Assembly (NCBI GenBank): GCA_032622095.1
Contig: CP136066.1
Coordinates: forward strand, 186,038,716 to 186,102,715
Length of the DNA: 64,000 bases
Reading direction: 5' to 3'
DNA from: Siphonodentalium dalli
Lineage: Eukaryota; Mollusca; Scaphopoda; Gadilida; Siphonodentaliidae
Shown: positions 32,672-45,082 of the stretch, piece after piece
How positions within the stretch are numbered: position 1 is the first letter of the stretch
Layout: each line of letters begins with the position of its first letter
Notes under the pieces: generated by a model
Seen by the model: only the letters and a program-made list of their open reading frames with translations
Told to the model about the DNA's origin: nothing
The model's database searches: none
Program-made: the position numbers and the translations under genes

Positions 32672-32850
32672 GCCAGTGCATTCTCTTATATATGCGAGTC
32701 TCGATCCCATATAGGAAGCCTCGCATATATAAGAGATTTCACTGGTTTACAAGGTCGAGGTAAATATTGTTAGGCCAATGCATTCCCTTATATAAGCGAG
32801 GCGCCCGATGGGAGACTCGCTTATAAAAGAGAATGCATTGACACAGAGTT
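32672..32850. repeat. Two adjacent hairpins with TGCATTCTCTTATATATGCG arms
   Basis: Hairpin one spans 32672-32745 and hairpin two 32772-32843. Each has arms built on CCAnTGCATTCnCTTATATA and its mirror. The pair are diverged versions of the two hairpins inside the foldback element at 43365-43806, including the linking GTTAGGCCAATGCATTC. Confidence 0.7.
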
Positions 32851-35800
32851 TTCGCAAAATTTAAGGAAGCTCCAGCATGAAAGGGATACAATTTTATATA
32901 ATTTGATCCTAAAATTCTACAGTAATATGCCTTTAATCGTATCACCAGGGGTTCCATATGCAGTTCTATGTGGAGTAGCGATACGGTTCAATTTGTAAAG
33001 CGCTCATTCACGATTATATGGACATATATTTCAAACTCTTTTCTATATCTACAAATCATATCATTTCCAAATCATATCATTTCCAGAGGCGCCAGTTAGA
33101 TCGTATATTGACAATATCACATACCCGATCGGTCTCATCCACCCAATGTAATCAATATACTGATTAGTTCTTATTGATAGCCATGCTAGATAAAATACCC
33201 ACGAGGTCCATTGTACCGAGGTATTGTGGAATGTTCTATGATATTGGTAGACCGCGGTGTACAATGGCTGTGCCTTAAGCGGACATGGCTCATTTAAACC
33301 TAAAATTATGTCACGCAGTTTAGAAAGAGGAACAAGCTGTGTACGTGAATAAATACGTTACTCGAAATAGCGACATTACGGGATTCACTTTGAGAAAATT
33401 CCCTAATGTAAACGCAGTTCTATGACTCATATAATAGTATGGTCGATAAACTAAAATTTTAGGTTCACCTAGAATAAATTTGGACTAAGTTTGTTTCTAT
33501 TCCATTTTAAAGAGGAATATATCCTCCATAACATATCTAAAATCCGCTAAAATCCGCTTTGAGCATATTTTGTAATCCAAGATGGCGTCCATGATGACAG
33601 TTGGTATTGAAAAATTTTGAATTTCGGTTGTAGGTGCGCCAACTAATACCAAATTAGTAATAAAATAAAATACACACAAACAATGATTAGTCCTATACTA
33701 TATCGGTAGAATGTCTGTCCCAATATGGCCGCCAAAATGGAAAAATCGAATTAAATTTACAATTTGTGGAAAATTGAATAGCCAATCATACAAGAACGAA
33801 CAAGCCCTCGAATTGTACGAGGAAGAATGATTTCAGAGTATAAGGTGAGCTTTTAGTAATAGATGTAAGAATTCTCTCTAATGTATCTCGCGAGAGAGCA
33901 AACGAAAGCCATGTCTCATACAACGATTAAATGTGGACTTTTTGGGCGCCAAGAAACAGAAGAATAACGCAGTTTTATCTGTACTGTTTATGTTGAATCG
34001 TGTAATATATGTGTAATTAAACAGATAAATGGGATCTAATAGTGATGTATTGATTATGTGACCTTTTCTATGTAGAAGCAGAAATGTGTGTAATGAAAAC
34101 CGTCTCACGAATGTGACCGATAATCATTTTTTTTTTATCTACAACACCAAATCTGTCAAAACTCACTACTATAGAACAGTATGAGAGTTATTCATATGGT
34201 ACTAGGTAAAATATGTAGATCCTGTTGTCCGTGTCTTAAAATAGTTGCTTCCGGTAAAGTGATTAAACACGAATATCTTGTTTTTATCACACAAATGCAT
34301 TGTGGTATACCATGAACGCAATTTATCAAAATACAAAGGAGTGCAATAGACTATCTTCAATAAATTCTCAACATAACCCAATTTGCCTACATACTCTGTG
34401 GCAGAGACTGTCTTTATACCTGTAAATTATATGTGCTTAAAGGCACTAAGGCCACATATACTCGAAGCGTACTACCATTTTTGCAACCAAATCGCTCCCA
34501 AATGTTACACATATCTGCTGCATACATAACCAAAAATAGCAACATTGAGTGAATGGTAAACGCAGAACTAATAACTTTAAACGATGATGACCTGATATTT
34601 AGCGCAAGTATGTTGGTGGCAATAGTAATATAATATCAAACACCAAGATACTGAACACTAATAGTGTGCATTGCGTGGTACATATTCATTTTATAAAGTT
34701 CCGATTGAAGTAATTTGAACAAAATTGTCCACTAAGAAACCGGTTTGGAAGCAGCATGAAAATTAGTATTAAATAAAATGTACTATGTACAGTCTCTTCG
34801 ATCTAGTGAGATAGGGTACTATTCTGTTGAAGAGATGAGTGTTTCTTTACAGTACAATCAGCATTACGACATATACGTGTATGGCTTATTATCACTGAGA
34901 GTGTTGAAAATTCCGATAATGTAACTAGTATTTACACAGCAAGGGTGTGCACTTCAGTTTCTGCGTTACATTCAATAATTAATCATCATTCCTTTTGAAA
35001 CGACCACGCACTGCGTGACGAAATAATACTTCGTGTGTTGCATGCCCGAAATAACTGTTTTTGGCCCGACTATTGGATGCATTCTAAGCAGAACACCCGA
35101 ACGTAAATCATTGGGTTAACAGGCGTTGCAGTGATCGATAAATCGTTCAGATATATAATAGCATACTTGTAAATTACTAATGTATATTTTCGCTTATTGG
35201 TGGTTATCCAATATGTTGCTTTCGTCATAGCATGGATTGGTGTTGCGGCCATTTTGACAGCCATTTCATAGCCGCGATTGCATTATTTTCTGTCCTTGTC
35301 ACTCTATTCGTCCCCTATACTCTAATTTATCACAAATTGGTATATATCGGATGGAGGATTAATGCGTTCTGGTGTCGCCGATGAGGGTTATTGTAGAAAA
35401 ACCTACTTCACAAGGTCGAAAAATGGGCATTTTTAAAATCTCTGTAAAAAAGTTTGCTCAAAGCGGATATGTCCGTATAAGAATATCTAATTTCAGATAA
35501 ATATTCCGGGCTCGCGACTTATCGCCTCCACTCTTCAAACAAATATGGCTTATCTGGACATCAATAATTACAAGAAAACTAAGATGCATGCATCAGATTA
35601 CCCATGAGCTATTTAGCATAAAATAATTCAGCTCGGTCACATAGATCTGTCCTGCAATTTCAGTTGACGTTTGACACATGGATTCATTAGCGACGTTACG
35701 ACTGAGATCGATGCACCGATTACACCATGGGTTATAATCGGTTTAACGAAAAGGTAGATTAGATACGGACGTGTGCTCGATATATGTGTGGAACGATGAT

Positions 35801-36108
35801 AGCAAAAAAACAACCAGAGATGACTGTGGGTGGTGGACTATTTTTTCTATAACTTTTAAAGAAAATTCAGCAGTTGCAATATGGCAGCAGCAAAGAAGGA
35901 TGTACATTTTTTCTATAACTTATAAACAAAATTCAGCAGTTGCAATATGGCAGCAGCAAAGAAGGATGTACAATTGGCAAATGGTGGGGGCGGTGTGGCG
36001 TGTATCTACGATTGAAACTAGATATACATTTTGGAGATTATTGAATGAGGAATGTGATATTAAGGGATACTGCACCTTTTTTCTTTTGGTGTGCAGATTG
36101 AATATCAG
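32851..36108. other. Long stretch without a supported gene
   Basis: Only short frames without exon borders are seen. A stub of the CGGACATGGCTCATT family lies at 33277-33299. A perfect-phase 66-bp duplication lies at 35840-35971. The rest is AT-rich sequence that I cannot assign. Confidence 0.4.
35840..35971. repeat. 66-bp direct duplication
   Basis: The block starting ATTTTTTCTATAACTT at 35840 recurs at 35906 with a few substitutions. It carries the GCAATATGGCAGCAGCAAAG segment in both copies. Because 66 is a multiple of three, an open frame (35771-36112) contains a 22-residue repeat. I see no other evidence that it is translated. Confidence 0.75.
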
Positions 36109-36112
36109 TTAA

Positions 36113-36512
36113 AATGCACAATCCTATTAAGCGGCCGTCAATTTTTATTTATATGGATTGGGCGGTCAGAAGTGTTAGATTCGAGTCGAGGAACCCACCA
36201 ATCAAAGGCCAGATTTATTAGAAATGGATGTTTTAAATCTATTATTTTTAGCAATCGAGTATTACTGGTCTAGTAAAGAGTCGACGAGTTGTCGGTATCG
36301 GACAAAATTGCGGATGAAGATGGATAACTCTAAAATGAATCGACTTTCTGTTTATAACAAGTCCAAATTTGGTCCAACATGTTGATAAATATAACAATTT
36401 CGGGCAATTTTATACCATATTTGACAGCGGTTAGTATTATTTTCGGCAATTAATCGATTCCGATAACTGCATGAAACGGATTCTAAAATTGTTGTTGTTG
36501 GAATCGGTACCT
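36113..36512 (-). mobile_element. TTAA-flanked MITE, reverse-orientation copy
   Basis: Flanked by TTAA on both sides (36109-36112 and 36513-36516). The left end is diverged, the right end AATCGGTACCT is intact, and the CAACAACAAC tract appears as GTTGTTGTTG near 36490. About 400 bp, non-coding. Confidence 0.7.
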
Positions 36513-36954
36513 TTAAATAAAACATTGAGTGGAATTCAGGACCTATGTGGATAGATACGAATAGGAATTTGGGCCGAGTTGCATTTCGTTCAAATATCGG
36601 AAGAAAGTGGAATGTTGATTTTCAAATGTGTCAACAATGAATAAAAAAGGCTTGTCCAGTCAGAGGGCCATGGCAATAAGTGTATATGATATTGTTGTTA
36701 AGAGATAACTTGTAGTGGACAATACTGGACATGCATGCTTTCCCAATCACTAATAAAATCAGAGGGGTACCATGGTCACTTGGCCGAGTTAGACAGACTG
36801 GTGTAATCGAGATCATCGGTATGTTATCTGCCTGCCATCTGGTCTAGTTGTTATATATCAAGGAACCCATTTTGAGTATGAAAAATATTTTATAGATTCA
36901 GAATTATTAGTGTCCCAATAGACAGTCGACTATTAGAGGCCAGATTCATATTTA

Positions 36955-37290
36955 CTAGTTAATTACGCTTCGGTGTAATACACACTACGCTTAAGCATAA
37001 TAGCCTCATTCACAACTCCATTACGCTTAAGTGTAATGGCGATAATGCCATTAAGCTTAACCGTAATATGTTTTCATAACCTTACTACCTTACATATAAT
37101 GGTATCATCTAAAGTATAGATATATATTAAAGTTACTAGCATCAGTAATGGGCTGCTTCCATTTTAGGTTCAGGAGAGTTTTTAAATATGGAATTTGAAT
37201 TATACTAAAGCGCAATGCCATTAAGCTTAAATGTAATGGAAATCTGAATTACGCTGAAGCTTTATGATTGAGAGTAATGGAATTACGCTT
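36955..37290. repeat. GCTTAAGCGTAAT repeat element, inverted copy
   Basis: Several TTACGCTTAAGyrTAATGG-type units surround the unique block GTTTTCATAACCTTACTACC to AAATATGGAATTTGAATT, the reverse of the element at 24585-24909. Confidence 0.65.
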
Positions 37291-37317
37291 ATGCGTAATT
37301 GGTTATCAAACGTGAAT

Positions 37318-37563
37318 TTGGCCTCACCTAGTCGACAAGTTTCTGGTGTGGGACCAAATTGCGGGTGAAAATGATCACTAAAATGAAGAGTCTTTATGTG
37401 GATAATAAGGCCAAATTTCATCGAACAACATGTCGTTAAATAACACGTTTCGGGCAATTTTGTACTATACTCCGGAGAGTAGTTAGGATTATTTTATGGA
37501 AATTAATTGGTAACTGAATGGCATTTCTAAAAATGTTTTTTGAATCTGATTATATGGGGACAA
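37318..37563 (-). mobile_element. TTAA-family MITE fragment
   Basis: GGACCAAATTGCGGGTGAA, the AAnTTTCATCGAACAACATG block and GAATCTGATTATATGGGGAC align with the right two thirds of the copy at 39965-40411. The termini are missing and it abuts the GCTTAAGCGTAAT element on the left and a tandem repeat on the right. Confidence 0.6.
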
Positions 37564-37729
37564 ACGAGAGAACGACGGAGAGATATTGGTAAATAAGGGC
37601 ACTGTTGTTTCTTGTATATGGGATTATCCAAACGGGATATGCACAGATGGTAAGAAAACACATTGGCTCATTGTTTTCAATAACTTTGGGAAGTTTCCCG
37701 TAAGGAGCGTTGGGGCACAGGTGGTCTAT

Positions 37730-38255
37730 TATGAGAACCTCCCCCTCGTATGACTGGAGAATATTATGAGACTCTCCCCCGCATATGACCGACGGATAAT
37801 ATGAGAACCTCCCCCGCGTATGAACAGTGGATGATATGAGAACCTCCACATCATATATGACCGGCGGATAATATGTTCATATGAGAACATCCCACACATA
37901 TGACCGGTGGGTAATATGAGAATCTCCCTCGCATATGAGAATCTCCCTCGTGTATGACCGGTGAATAATATGAACCTCCGCCGCGTATGACTGTTCATAT
38001 GAAAACCTCCTCCGTATGACCGGTGGATAGTATGAGAACCTCCCCCGCAGATGACCGAGGATAATATGATAACCTCCACCACGTATGAATGGCGGATAAT
38101 ATGTTCATATGAGAACCCCCCCCCCCATATGACCAGCGGATAATATTAGAACCCTCCCCCGTGTATAACCAGCGGATAATATGAAAACATCCCTTGCGTA
38201 TGACTGGTGGATAATATGAACCTCCACCGTGTATCGCCGGCGGATAATATGTTTA
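37730..38255. repeat. Tandem repeat, about 35-bp unit
   Basis: About 14 diverged copies of GGATAATATGAGAACCTCCC, then CCGCGTATGACCGGC, with variants carrying an inserted ATGTTCATATGAGAAC. Minus-strand frames of 99 and 117 codons here are repetitive RSYxGxFSY-type products of the array and not genes. Confidence 0.8.
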
Positions 38256-39387
38256 TTTTCCGTCTATGAACACTATTTGATTTGAATATTCTTTTGAACA
38301 GTCTGACCATTGACATATTCATGCGTTCAAACCAGTTAATTTATTTTGTAACTTGGCTTGTAATCGCCGGAAATAAAAAAAAATAAGTGCGATTTGTAAC
38401 AAATGAAAAGCGCAAAGCCTTTTAAAAAATCACACTAAGTTTGATATACGTCTTCTGATACATGGTATAATTGTATTTTGTGGATGAAGTGCTGCTAAAA
38501 ACAGGCTTAGTTGGACCGATAAAACGCTTCAGTCAGCCATTCTATTTTTTATGAGAAAAAGTAGCGCTCTCTCTCTTTGAGCGAATTTATGCAACAATTT
38601 CACTGGGTGGTGGAGCCATTCGGACAGCATTACATTCCATGTGTCAAATCTTACATTTTGATATTCTACACACCCCATTATATGGAATATATCAGCTGAA
38701 ATCAATCCTGTTATTGTAAACATCGAGTCTATTTTTAGCTGTTTTCATAGGCGCGTTTTTTTCGTGTTCGCCGTTACAGTATTCGTACTAAAACAACCAT
38801 ATTGTAGCTAAAACGAATGCGCAGTATTCCACTGTGCCAATTGATACATCATAATTGTTTGCTAGCGTATTTATCGAGAAAACTAAATTCTAAACATTGA
38901 TGTCGAACGCAGTATTTCGTGTTTCGTGGCGCCTTCCCATGGGTGGGTTAATCGGTCTCTATGTCTGCATTAATTGCAGCTTCGCTCGAATTAATAGATT
39001 TGTGTTGTGCAATAGATGATAAACTTCATTTTAATACCAAATTTTCTTGTGGGCATAGCGTTATCGCTGTAAAAATGCATTTTCTGCAGCTGTTCCACGG
39101 CCTTGATTTCGAAATAATGTTCGGTTGTGTTCGGCTTTTATGAGGACCGCTTTTATATTGATCGGTATATAGGCAGACCCTTAGCACCCGTCAATATATT
39201 TGGGCTGAATTCATTTGATGCGGTATGATTCCTCGAAATTAAACAAAACAAGAAAAAACCATCGTTGCTTCGAAATGTAGTTTGGGCTAACATTGAAACA
39301 AATCCTCCACATGTTCTAGGCTGGCACACAAAGCATTCGTTTTTCCGTAGTTAATTAAATACCCTTTGGGTAAATTGAATGTCATTC
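38256..39387. other. No gene seen
   Basis: No paired repeat ends and no exon-like borders. Short frames only. Confidence 0.35.
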
Positions 39388-39526
39388 AGAAATGAATGTA
39401 GTGGGTGCGTCTTGTTGGAGGATACGGCGCTGTGGTCGTTGGGGTACATTGTAAATGTGCCCCTAACGACCACAGTGTCGTACCCCCCCCCCCTCCCAAT
39501 AACGCACACCCACTACATTCATTTCT
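39388..39526. mobile_element. Palindromic MITE, about 139 bp
   Basis: AGAAATGAATGTAGTGGGTG at the left is mirrored at the right end. Inner arms GGCGCTGTGGTCGTTGGGG and the CCTAACGACCACAGTG mirror close the hairpin. A run of 12 C interrupts the right arm. Frames on both strands derive from the palindrome. Confidence 0.75.
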
Positions 39527-39964
39527 TATATTTTTTGCATTTTGATTATTTATTCCCACACAAAAGGCGAGTGTATTCTTATTTATTTTCACAAAATGGC
39601 CAATAATTTGGGACTATAGCAAGCAAACGCAGCACATTAAGTCAGCCCAATATAGGATTATCAAACTCTCATAGTTACGATAACGTGATCGATATAAATA
39701 ACTGGCTACAGATGCAATTCGACTGAACTTTGAAAAGCACGCCCAATTATTCTGCTGACCGCTTTTAGTGATTAGGTCAAATCAGGTCAACATTTTGGAA
39801 CTTCCTGTCCGCGTTACACTCGAGAGATCTCTACATTAGTGGGATGTAAACCGGGTGACCCAATTGGCAGTTGACCAATCACCAAACAGCACTTAGTATA
39901 ACACCGACAGACTATGTAAATATTTTTTGAAATGGCAGCCACCAACGCATACACTGCTAATTAA

Positions 39965-40411
39965 AGGTACTCAATCCGATTAAGCGCCCCTCAATTACTA
40001 TTTATTTGGCTTCGGGGGTGAAAAATATTTGATTCGAGTCGAGGAACACACCCATCAAAGCTCAGAGTGATCAGATATCGATTTTTTAAATCTATTATTT
40101 TTCACTACCTGGAATATTTAGTGGCCCAGTAAAAGTCGATGAGAAGACTGTCTCGGACCAAATTGCGGATGAAGATGGATAACTCTAAAATCAAGTGGGT
40201 TTTTTTGTGTCAGATATTGACAAACCGGTAAAATATTCGTTGAACAAAATGTTGACAAATAACAGGTTTTGGGCAATTGTATACTATAGTTGACTGTGCT
40301 TAGGGTTATTTTTGGCAATTAATCGATTCTGATAACTGAAGCGGCATTTAAAAACAAATGTTGTTGTTGGAATCTGATGAAATGGGGACCATCAATTCGG
40401 ATTGAGTACCT
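39965..40411 (-). mobile_element. TTAA-flanked MITE, best intact copy
   Basis: TTAA flanks at 39961-39964 and 40412-40415. The ends are AGGTACTCAATCCGATT and its mirror AATTCGGATTGAGTACCT. 447 bp, with the interior in reverse orientation relative to the 14709 copy. The frame within it on the minus strand has no motif. This copy defines the family best. Confidence 0.82.
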
Positions 40412-40775
40412 TTAAAGGGACGGAAAGCCAAAACAAAGAACCATTATTATTGTTGGTGGTGGCCATTTTCAAATTTTAAGACTGAGTTCAGCCTACTATC
40501 CACTTTGTTTGTTTTTGTTTTTTATGTCCTTGAAATTATCCTTATCATCATCGTCGTCGTCGTCCAAACTCTAATTGGTTCTTTTTGATAAATGGTCATG
40601 AACTATGTCCTTTGTTTATGACGGGAATAGCGGAAAGCTTGGGTGACACAATAGACGAGACTATCTCGTTTAATATTAAAAGAAAAGTTTCCTGAATTAT
40701 CAGAAGCTATATGAAATCTTGGTAAGATCAATTGAGTAGAACAGTAATGGTATATTTAATTATATCGACATATAT

Positions 40776-41059
40776 ATGGGAGACAGATTGAAGTTCCCAA
40801 ATGGTGAATATAGTGATGTACACCCATTGGGAACCACGATTATGCAATGTGTCGTCTGCCAATTTGGCGATATTGAGAAATTAAACTAAAAAGAATTGAA
40901 TCTATATGAAGAAGTTTCTATAGAAATTTGATAGTGAAGAAAGTTTTCCAGAGAAGATGAGGCCTAAGCAGAATGAGGTCCCTATAGGGTGATTTAGTGA
41001 TGCTAGCCCGCTATGCGGGATATCGTCACCAAATTCACCCTCTGGGGACCTCATTCTGC
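40776..41059. mobile_element. Composite repeat containing the GCAGAATGAGGTCC hairpin
   Basis: The left block (GGGAGACAGATTGAAGTTCC to GCCAATTTGGCGATATTGAG) recurs near 44320-44410 and, partly inverted, near 56935-57030. The right block 40968-41059 is a hairpin whose arms start GCAGAATGAGGTCC and close on AGCCCGCTATGCGGGAT. The hairpin is repeated at 44992, 56756 and 57047. Non-coding here. Confidence 0.7.
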
Positions 41060-41694
41060 AAATGACAGGCACACTAAATTCTGGCTTGATATCGACAAAT
41101 CTTATCCAAAGATAGTACCACCAATTTAAACAAGGATTGGGTCTATTGGCAAAGAGTTAATGCGATAATATAAAATACCAAAGGTAATGCTATGATCAGC
41201 AGCCAGATTGCAGCGATTTTATTGTTAGGCGGTTGGGAGAGAGTGTACTATTAACATGGTCCTTTGATTCACTGGAATGCGAAATAGGAACCAAATAATC
41301 CACATCATTATACCGTTTACCGTTAATTATGTTTGTTTGTTGTTTCTGTAACATTCATCTTTGGTTAAGGTCATCTTTTAGTGCGACAATGCATCTATTT
41401 GGTGCATAATACGGCTATGCATGCTAGTCCTAGTGTTATGTATGTTTGACGTTGTATCATAATAAAGAGAGGCTAAATATACTGCTTAGATATTCTTTGG
41501 ATTGTAAAATAATAATTCTGAGTCGAATAAGCTTCTAGCTGTCGTTTGAAATCATTTTTATTTTTATTTTTTTCTATTCGCGAAGACTTTCGCATCTGCG
41601 GGTTAGTAAGAATAATATCACTATTTTATAGTAGTGTTATGATTGGCTTTGATTCATGTGTGATTATCTTTACTGGGTAATAACTTTTAACCCT
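41060..41694. other. No gene seen
   Basis: AT-rich sequence without paired ends or exon borders. Confidence 0.35.
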
Positions 41695-41957
41695 TTCTTT
41701 CCTAAATAGATTCTCCAATTGAGTTATAAAAGTATACATTGGAATGGTCTATTATTCATTTGGAAGACCAGGTAATAAAGGCAGACAGCAAAACGGATAA
41801 TACATTAGCAGAATGATACATATTTATTGGTGGGGGAAATGTTCAAATAATAAGTTCAACAAACGCCCTGCCAGTATGGTCGTTTATTGAACTTATTATC
41901 TGAATATTTCCTGCGGGAACTACTCGTCACTGAGTATTTATTATAGAAAGGGTTGAT
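41695..41957. repeat. Dispersed repeat, copy 2 (see 30425-30668)
   Basis: AAAAGTATACATTGGAATGG near 41728 and ATAGAAAGGGTTGATATT at the right. A clear inner inverted repeat (GGGGGAAATGTTCAAATAAT against ATTATCTGAATATTTCC) spans 41832-41913. Confidence 0.65.
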
Positions 41958-43364
41958 ATTCGAATATGTGTGGAATTTATTGGAGCTTGCAAACTCCGAA
42001 GTCAGTGGAATAATGTTTCACATGGACGATCATATTGACCGATGAGGTGCTGCAATTATGTCGTCAAGTTTTATCATGTTCAGAGAATGGTATTCTAATT
42101 CAGTTCGTCGAAATGTTTATTTCTTTTCACTGAGGTTCGATGACATGAAATGAAATTGTGGTGGTTTGACTAACCCAGAGTATACACAGGCAGTGCAGAG
42201 ATGCAACCAGAGTATGTGCATGTGCTCTCACGACTGCTGATTTCATAACTTGGCTTAATTTCTTCGTTTCTCATATCCAAGTTTCACATTTTAAAGATGC
42301 ACCAGGGTCCAGACCGCCAGTTACAAAAATCATTTTGTGGACAAAAAAAACAAAAACATTTGACATCTTGCCTTAATCCCATTTAAAATATACTAGAAAA
42401 CAAATGGACGCATCCAATTGGATTAAATATAGAACATAAAGTCAATTTCGTTGCAAATTTATTATAATTATTGGTGTAACTGTATATATACCATCGTAAA
42501 TGTAAAAATATATATCTGTAATTAACAAAACAGTTTCTTCGAAGTGGCAATTATCAACTCAAAACACATTTCCAATCATCTAGAATCTAATCGAAAAGCA
42601 AAACATGATCCGCAAAATATAGTTTCGAACAAGCTGGAACATTGACAATAGTTTAACACATTTTAAACTGAATTCTCCCTGGTGTATTTAGATGATTTCC
42701 ATTTATCATTCATGGATTGTTAATTAACTTGAACTTATTAGCATAATATCTCTTCGAATTAATGCTTGGAATGATTATCTGCACACTGTCTAATGATAGT
42801 AATTTAACATCCCTAAGAATAGAAAATGGACCGTTCCAGTGTCTACTTTTAGAAATGAATGGCAGAATCTATTTAGCAATGCAAACATCGGCTGGGATGT
42901 GCATGTTCTATAGCTGCCAATTTGAATAAACGTTGTAATTGACAGTTCCAGCGTCCTAAACTCAGTCTTTTTTACAACAAGAGGTCAACGTGCATGTGAC
43001 CAGACAAAGCGTTTAACAATAACAGATGCTTCCGAGTCAAGTAGTCCAAAATACCAGACAAAAGCGACTATAACATAGCATATCTCATGGCAAATTGACA
43101 ACATGGCAACTGAGAAAGCAAGAACAAGAACATTAACTTTGTTGAAGTCCCTGAGTTGTTATCATTACACACATTTTAACATGTCTATATTTGGTGGAAC
43201 AAAACGACAATTCGTAGGAACACTTTCCTGTTGATGGTGTTCGTATATATATAGACACCATCTTGGCAGCCATCTTTTGGACGCTATAGCTGAACGCCTG
43301 TCGATTAAAGATCCCGCGACGTCTTCGTCTCTCGTACTTTTGTTTCAGCACCAAAATGATCATA
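41958..43364. other. No gene seen
   Basis: Unassigned AT-rich sequence. A minus frame at 43133-43474 runs into the next element and is explained by it. Confidence 0.35.
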
Positions 43365-43806
43365 TGTGACCCGCAAGTCGGTATTTTTTTTACCCTGTGC
43401 CAATGCATTCTCTTATATATGCGAGTCGACCATAGGTCGCCTCGCATATATATGAGAATACATTGGCCTAACAATTTTTTACAATTTTAATACTTTTTTC
43501 TTGTATTCTTTAACAATTTTATAATTTCACCCATACAGAGCCCCAGACAAACACGAGCAGACGACACTCTTCTATATGCTTCTATATATGTGTGGGGCTC
43601 CCTGCAGGGTAATGGATGTTTTTTATTTTATGTCCTAAAAATTGTAAGAAACATTTATTTAAAAAAAATGATAAAAAATTGTTAGGCCAATGCATTCTCT
43701 TATATATGCGAGGCGACCTATGGTCGACTCGCATATATAAGAGAATGCATTGGCACAGGGTAAAACAAATCCCGACTTACGACTGGATTTGATATGGCGG
43801 GTCACA
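43365..43806. mobile_element. TA-flanked foldback element with two internal hairpins
   Basis: The ends TGTGACCCGC and GCGGGTCACA are each flanked by TA, suggesting a Tc1/mariner-type target. The arms continue inward through AAGTCGG and ACCCTGTGCCAATGCATTC. Each arm itself contains a complete hairpin (43398-43468 and 43684-43756), built on TGCATTCTCTTATATATGCG. The 442-bp structure is thus a palindrome of palindromes. Diverged hairpins of the same kind lie at 32672-32850. Confidence 0.72.
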
Positions 43807-44285
43807 TATACTTACACTCCAGTGGTGCATCGAATTTCTTTCATTGTTCATTGATAGTCTTCATAATTCATCACTGCTCTGAATGCACGAATAGAGAGTA
43901 AACAAATAAACATTACAACTCATGTAAATTATGTTATATTTGTGGTCTATATATATATGAATGACCAGGATGTGTATAAACAGGGGCATATTATGTTCAG
44001 TTCAGTTCAAATTGCATATGCCCCAGAACGACTTACTAAAGTTATACAAATATTTTGCCTCAAAAATAATCCACGACGAAAACAATCGTGGACTAAACAA
44101 CAAAGAGCGTTTCTTGCTATTCTTAGAGTACATTATATAATTCACCTACTGTAACATACAAACCAACCTATAGTGTTAGAGTATTTGCTGGTGTAGATGT
44201 ATGGGGTTTTTGGACAACAATGTTCTTTACATAGACTTTTTTTTTAATTTTGCATGGAAATTCCCAATCAATCTGCATGTCCAGA

Positions 44286-44440
44286 GTCACCAAATTCATC
44301 CTCTGGGGACCTCATTCTGCGTGACCTCATCTTGATGGTGAATATTGCACCCATTGGGTACGGTACCTCGATTATGCAGTGTGTTGGCTTCCAATTTGGG
44401 AATATAGAAAAACTAAACTAAATATTAAAAGAATCATTGT
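44286..44440. repeat. Half hairpin and composite repeat fragment
   Basis: GTCACCAAATTCATCCTCTG, then GGACCTCATTCTGC (44286-44320), is one arm of the GCAGAATGAGGTCC hairpin. It is followed by the TGGTGAATATTGCACCCATT block shared with 40800. Confidence 0.6.
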
Positions 44441-44478
44441 GAAGAATTTTCCAAAGAAACTAAAAAAAATATTGTTAA

Positions 44479-44947
44479 AGGTACTCAACCCGTAAAGAGG
44501 GTCCCCATCTCAACAGATTCCAACAACAACAATCCGATCAGAGGGTCCTATATTACTATTTCTTTGGCTTTGGGGGTAAAAAATATTTGATTCGAGTCGA
44601 GGAACCCATCAAACAAAGCTCAGAGTTATTAGATATTGATTTTTGAAAATTCTTATGTTCTCGAGATGAGTACTTATAACTGCCGTCAATTTGGTAACAT
44701 GCTCGAGATTTTACGCCAAAATTCTATTCAAACAGACAAGGATGGATAACTCTATAATCAAGTGGTAATAATTGACTACGTACTGGGCCAGTAAGAATTC
44801 CCGATAATGAAAAATAATAGATTTCTAAAATCGATATCTAACGAATCTGAGCTTTGATGGGTGACTTCCTCGACTCGAATCAAATTTTGTTGACCCCCGA
44901 AGCCATTGAAATAGTAATTGAGAGGAGTTTTATCGGGTTGAGTACCT
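44479..44947. mobile_element. TTAA-flanked MITE, internally rearranged
   Basis: TTAA flanks both ends (44475-44478 and 44948-44951), with AGGTACTCAACCCG at the left and CGGGTTGAGTACCT at the right. Inside, the left portion is repeated in the other orientation (AATCCGATCAGAGGGTCC near 44531), so this copy looks like two family members fused or a rearranged fold. Confidence 0.72.
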
Positions 44948-44991
44948 TTAATTTGCAAATAAAGATACACCCCAGAGAAGATGACGCATAA

Positions 44992-45082
44992 GCAGGCTGA
45001 GTTCCCCAGAGGGTGAATTTAGTTATGCTATCACCGTTTTGTGTAGCGTCACTAAATTCACCCACTGGGGACCTCATTATGC
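44992..45082. mobile_element. GCAGAATGAGGTCC hairpin, copy
   Basis: Arms GCAGGCTGAGTTCCCCAGAG and TGGGGACCTCATTATGC enclose AGGGTGAATTTAGTTATGCT and its mirror. The loop is TATCACCGTTTTGTGTAGCG, diverged from the other copies. Confidence 0.7.

Noticed and set aside
37550-38082. Minus-strand frames of 99 and 117 codons resembling repetitive proteins
   Set aside because: They are direct products of the 35-bp tandem repeat; the peptide repeats follow the DNA unit and there are no exon borders.
39379-39606. Overlapping frames on both strands as small genes
   Set aside because: Both derive from the palindromic element at 39388-39526, which makes mirror-image peptides.
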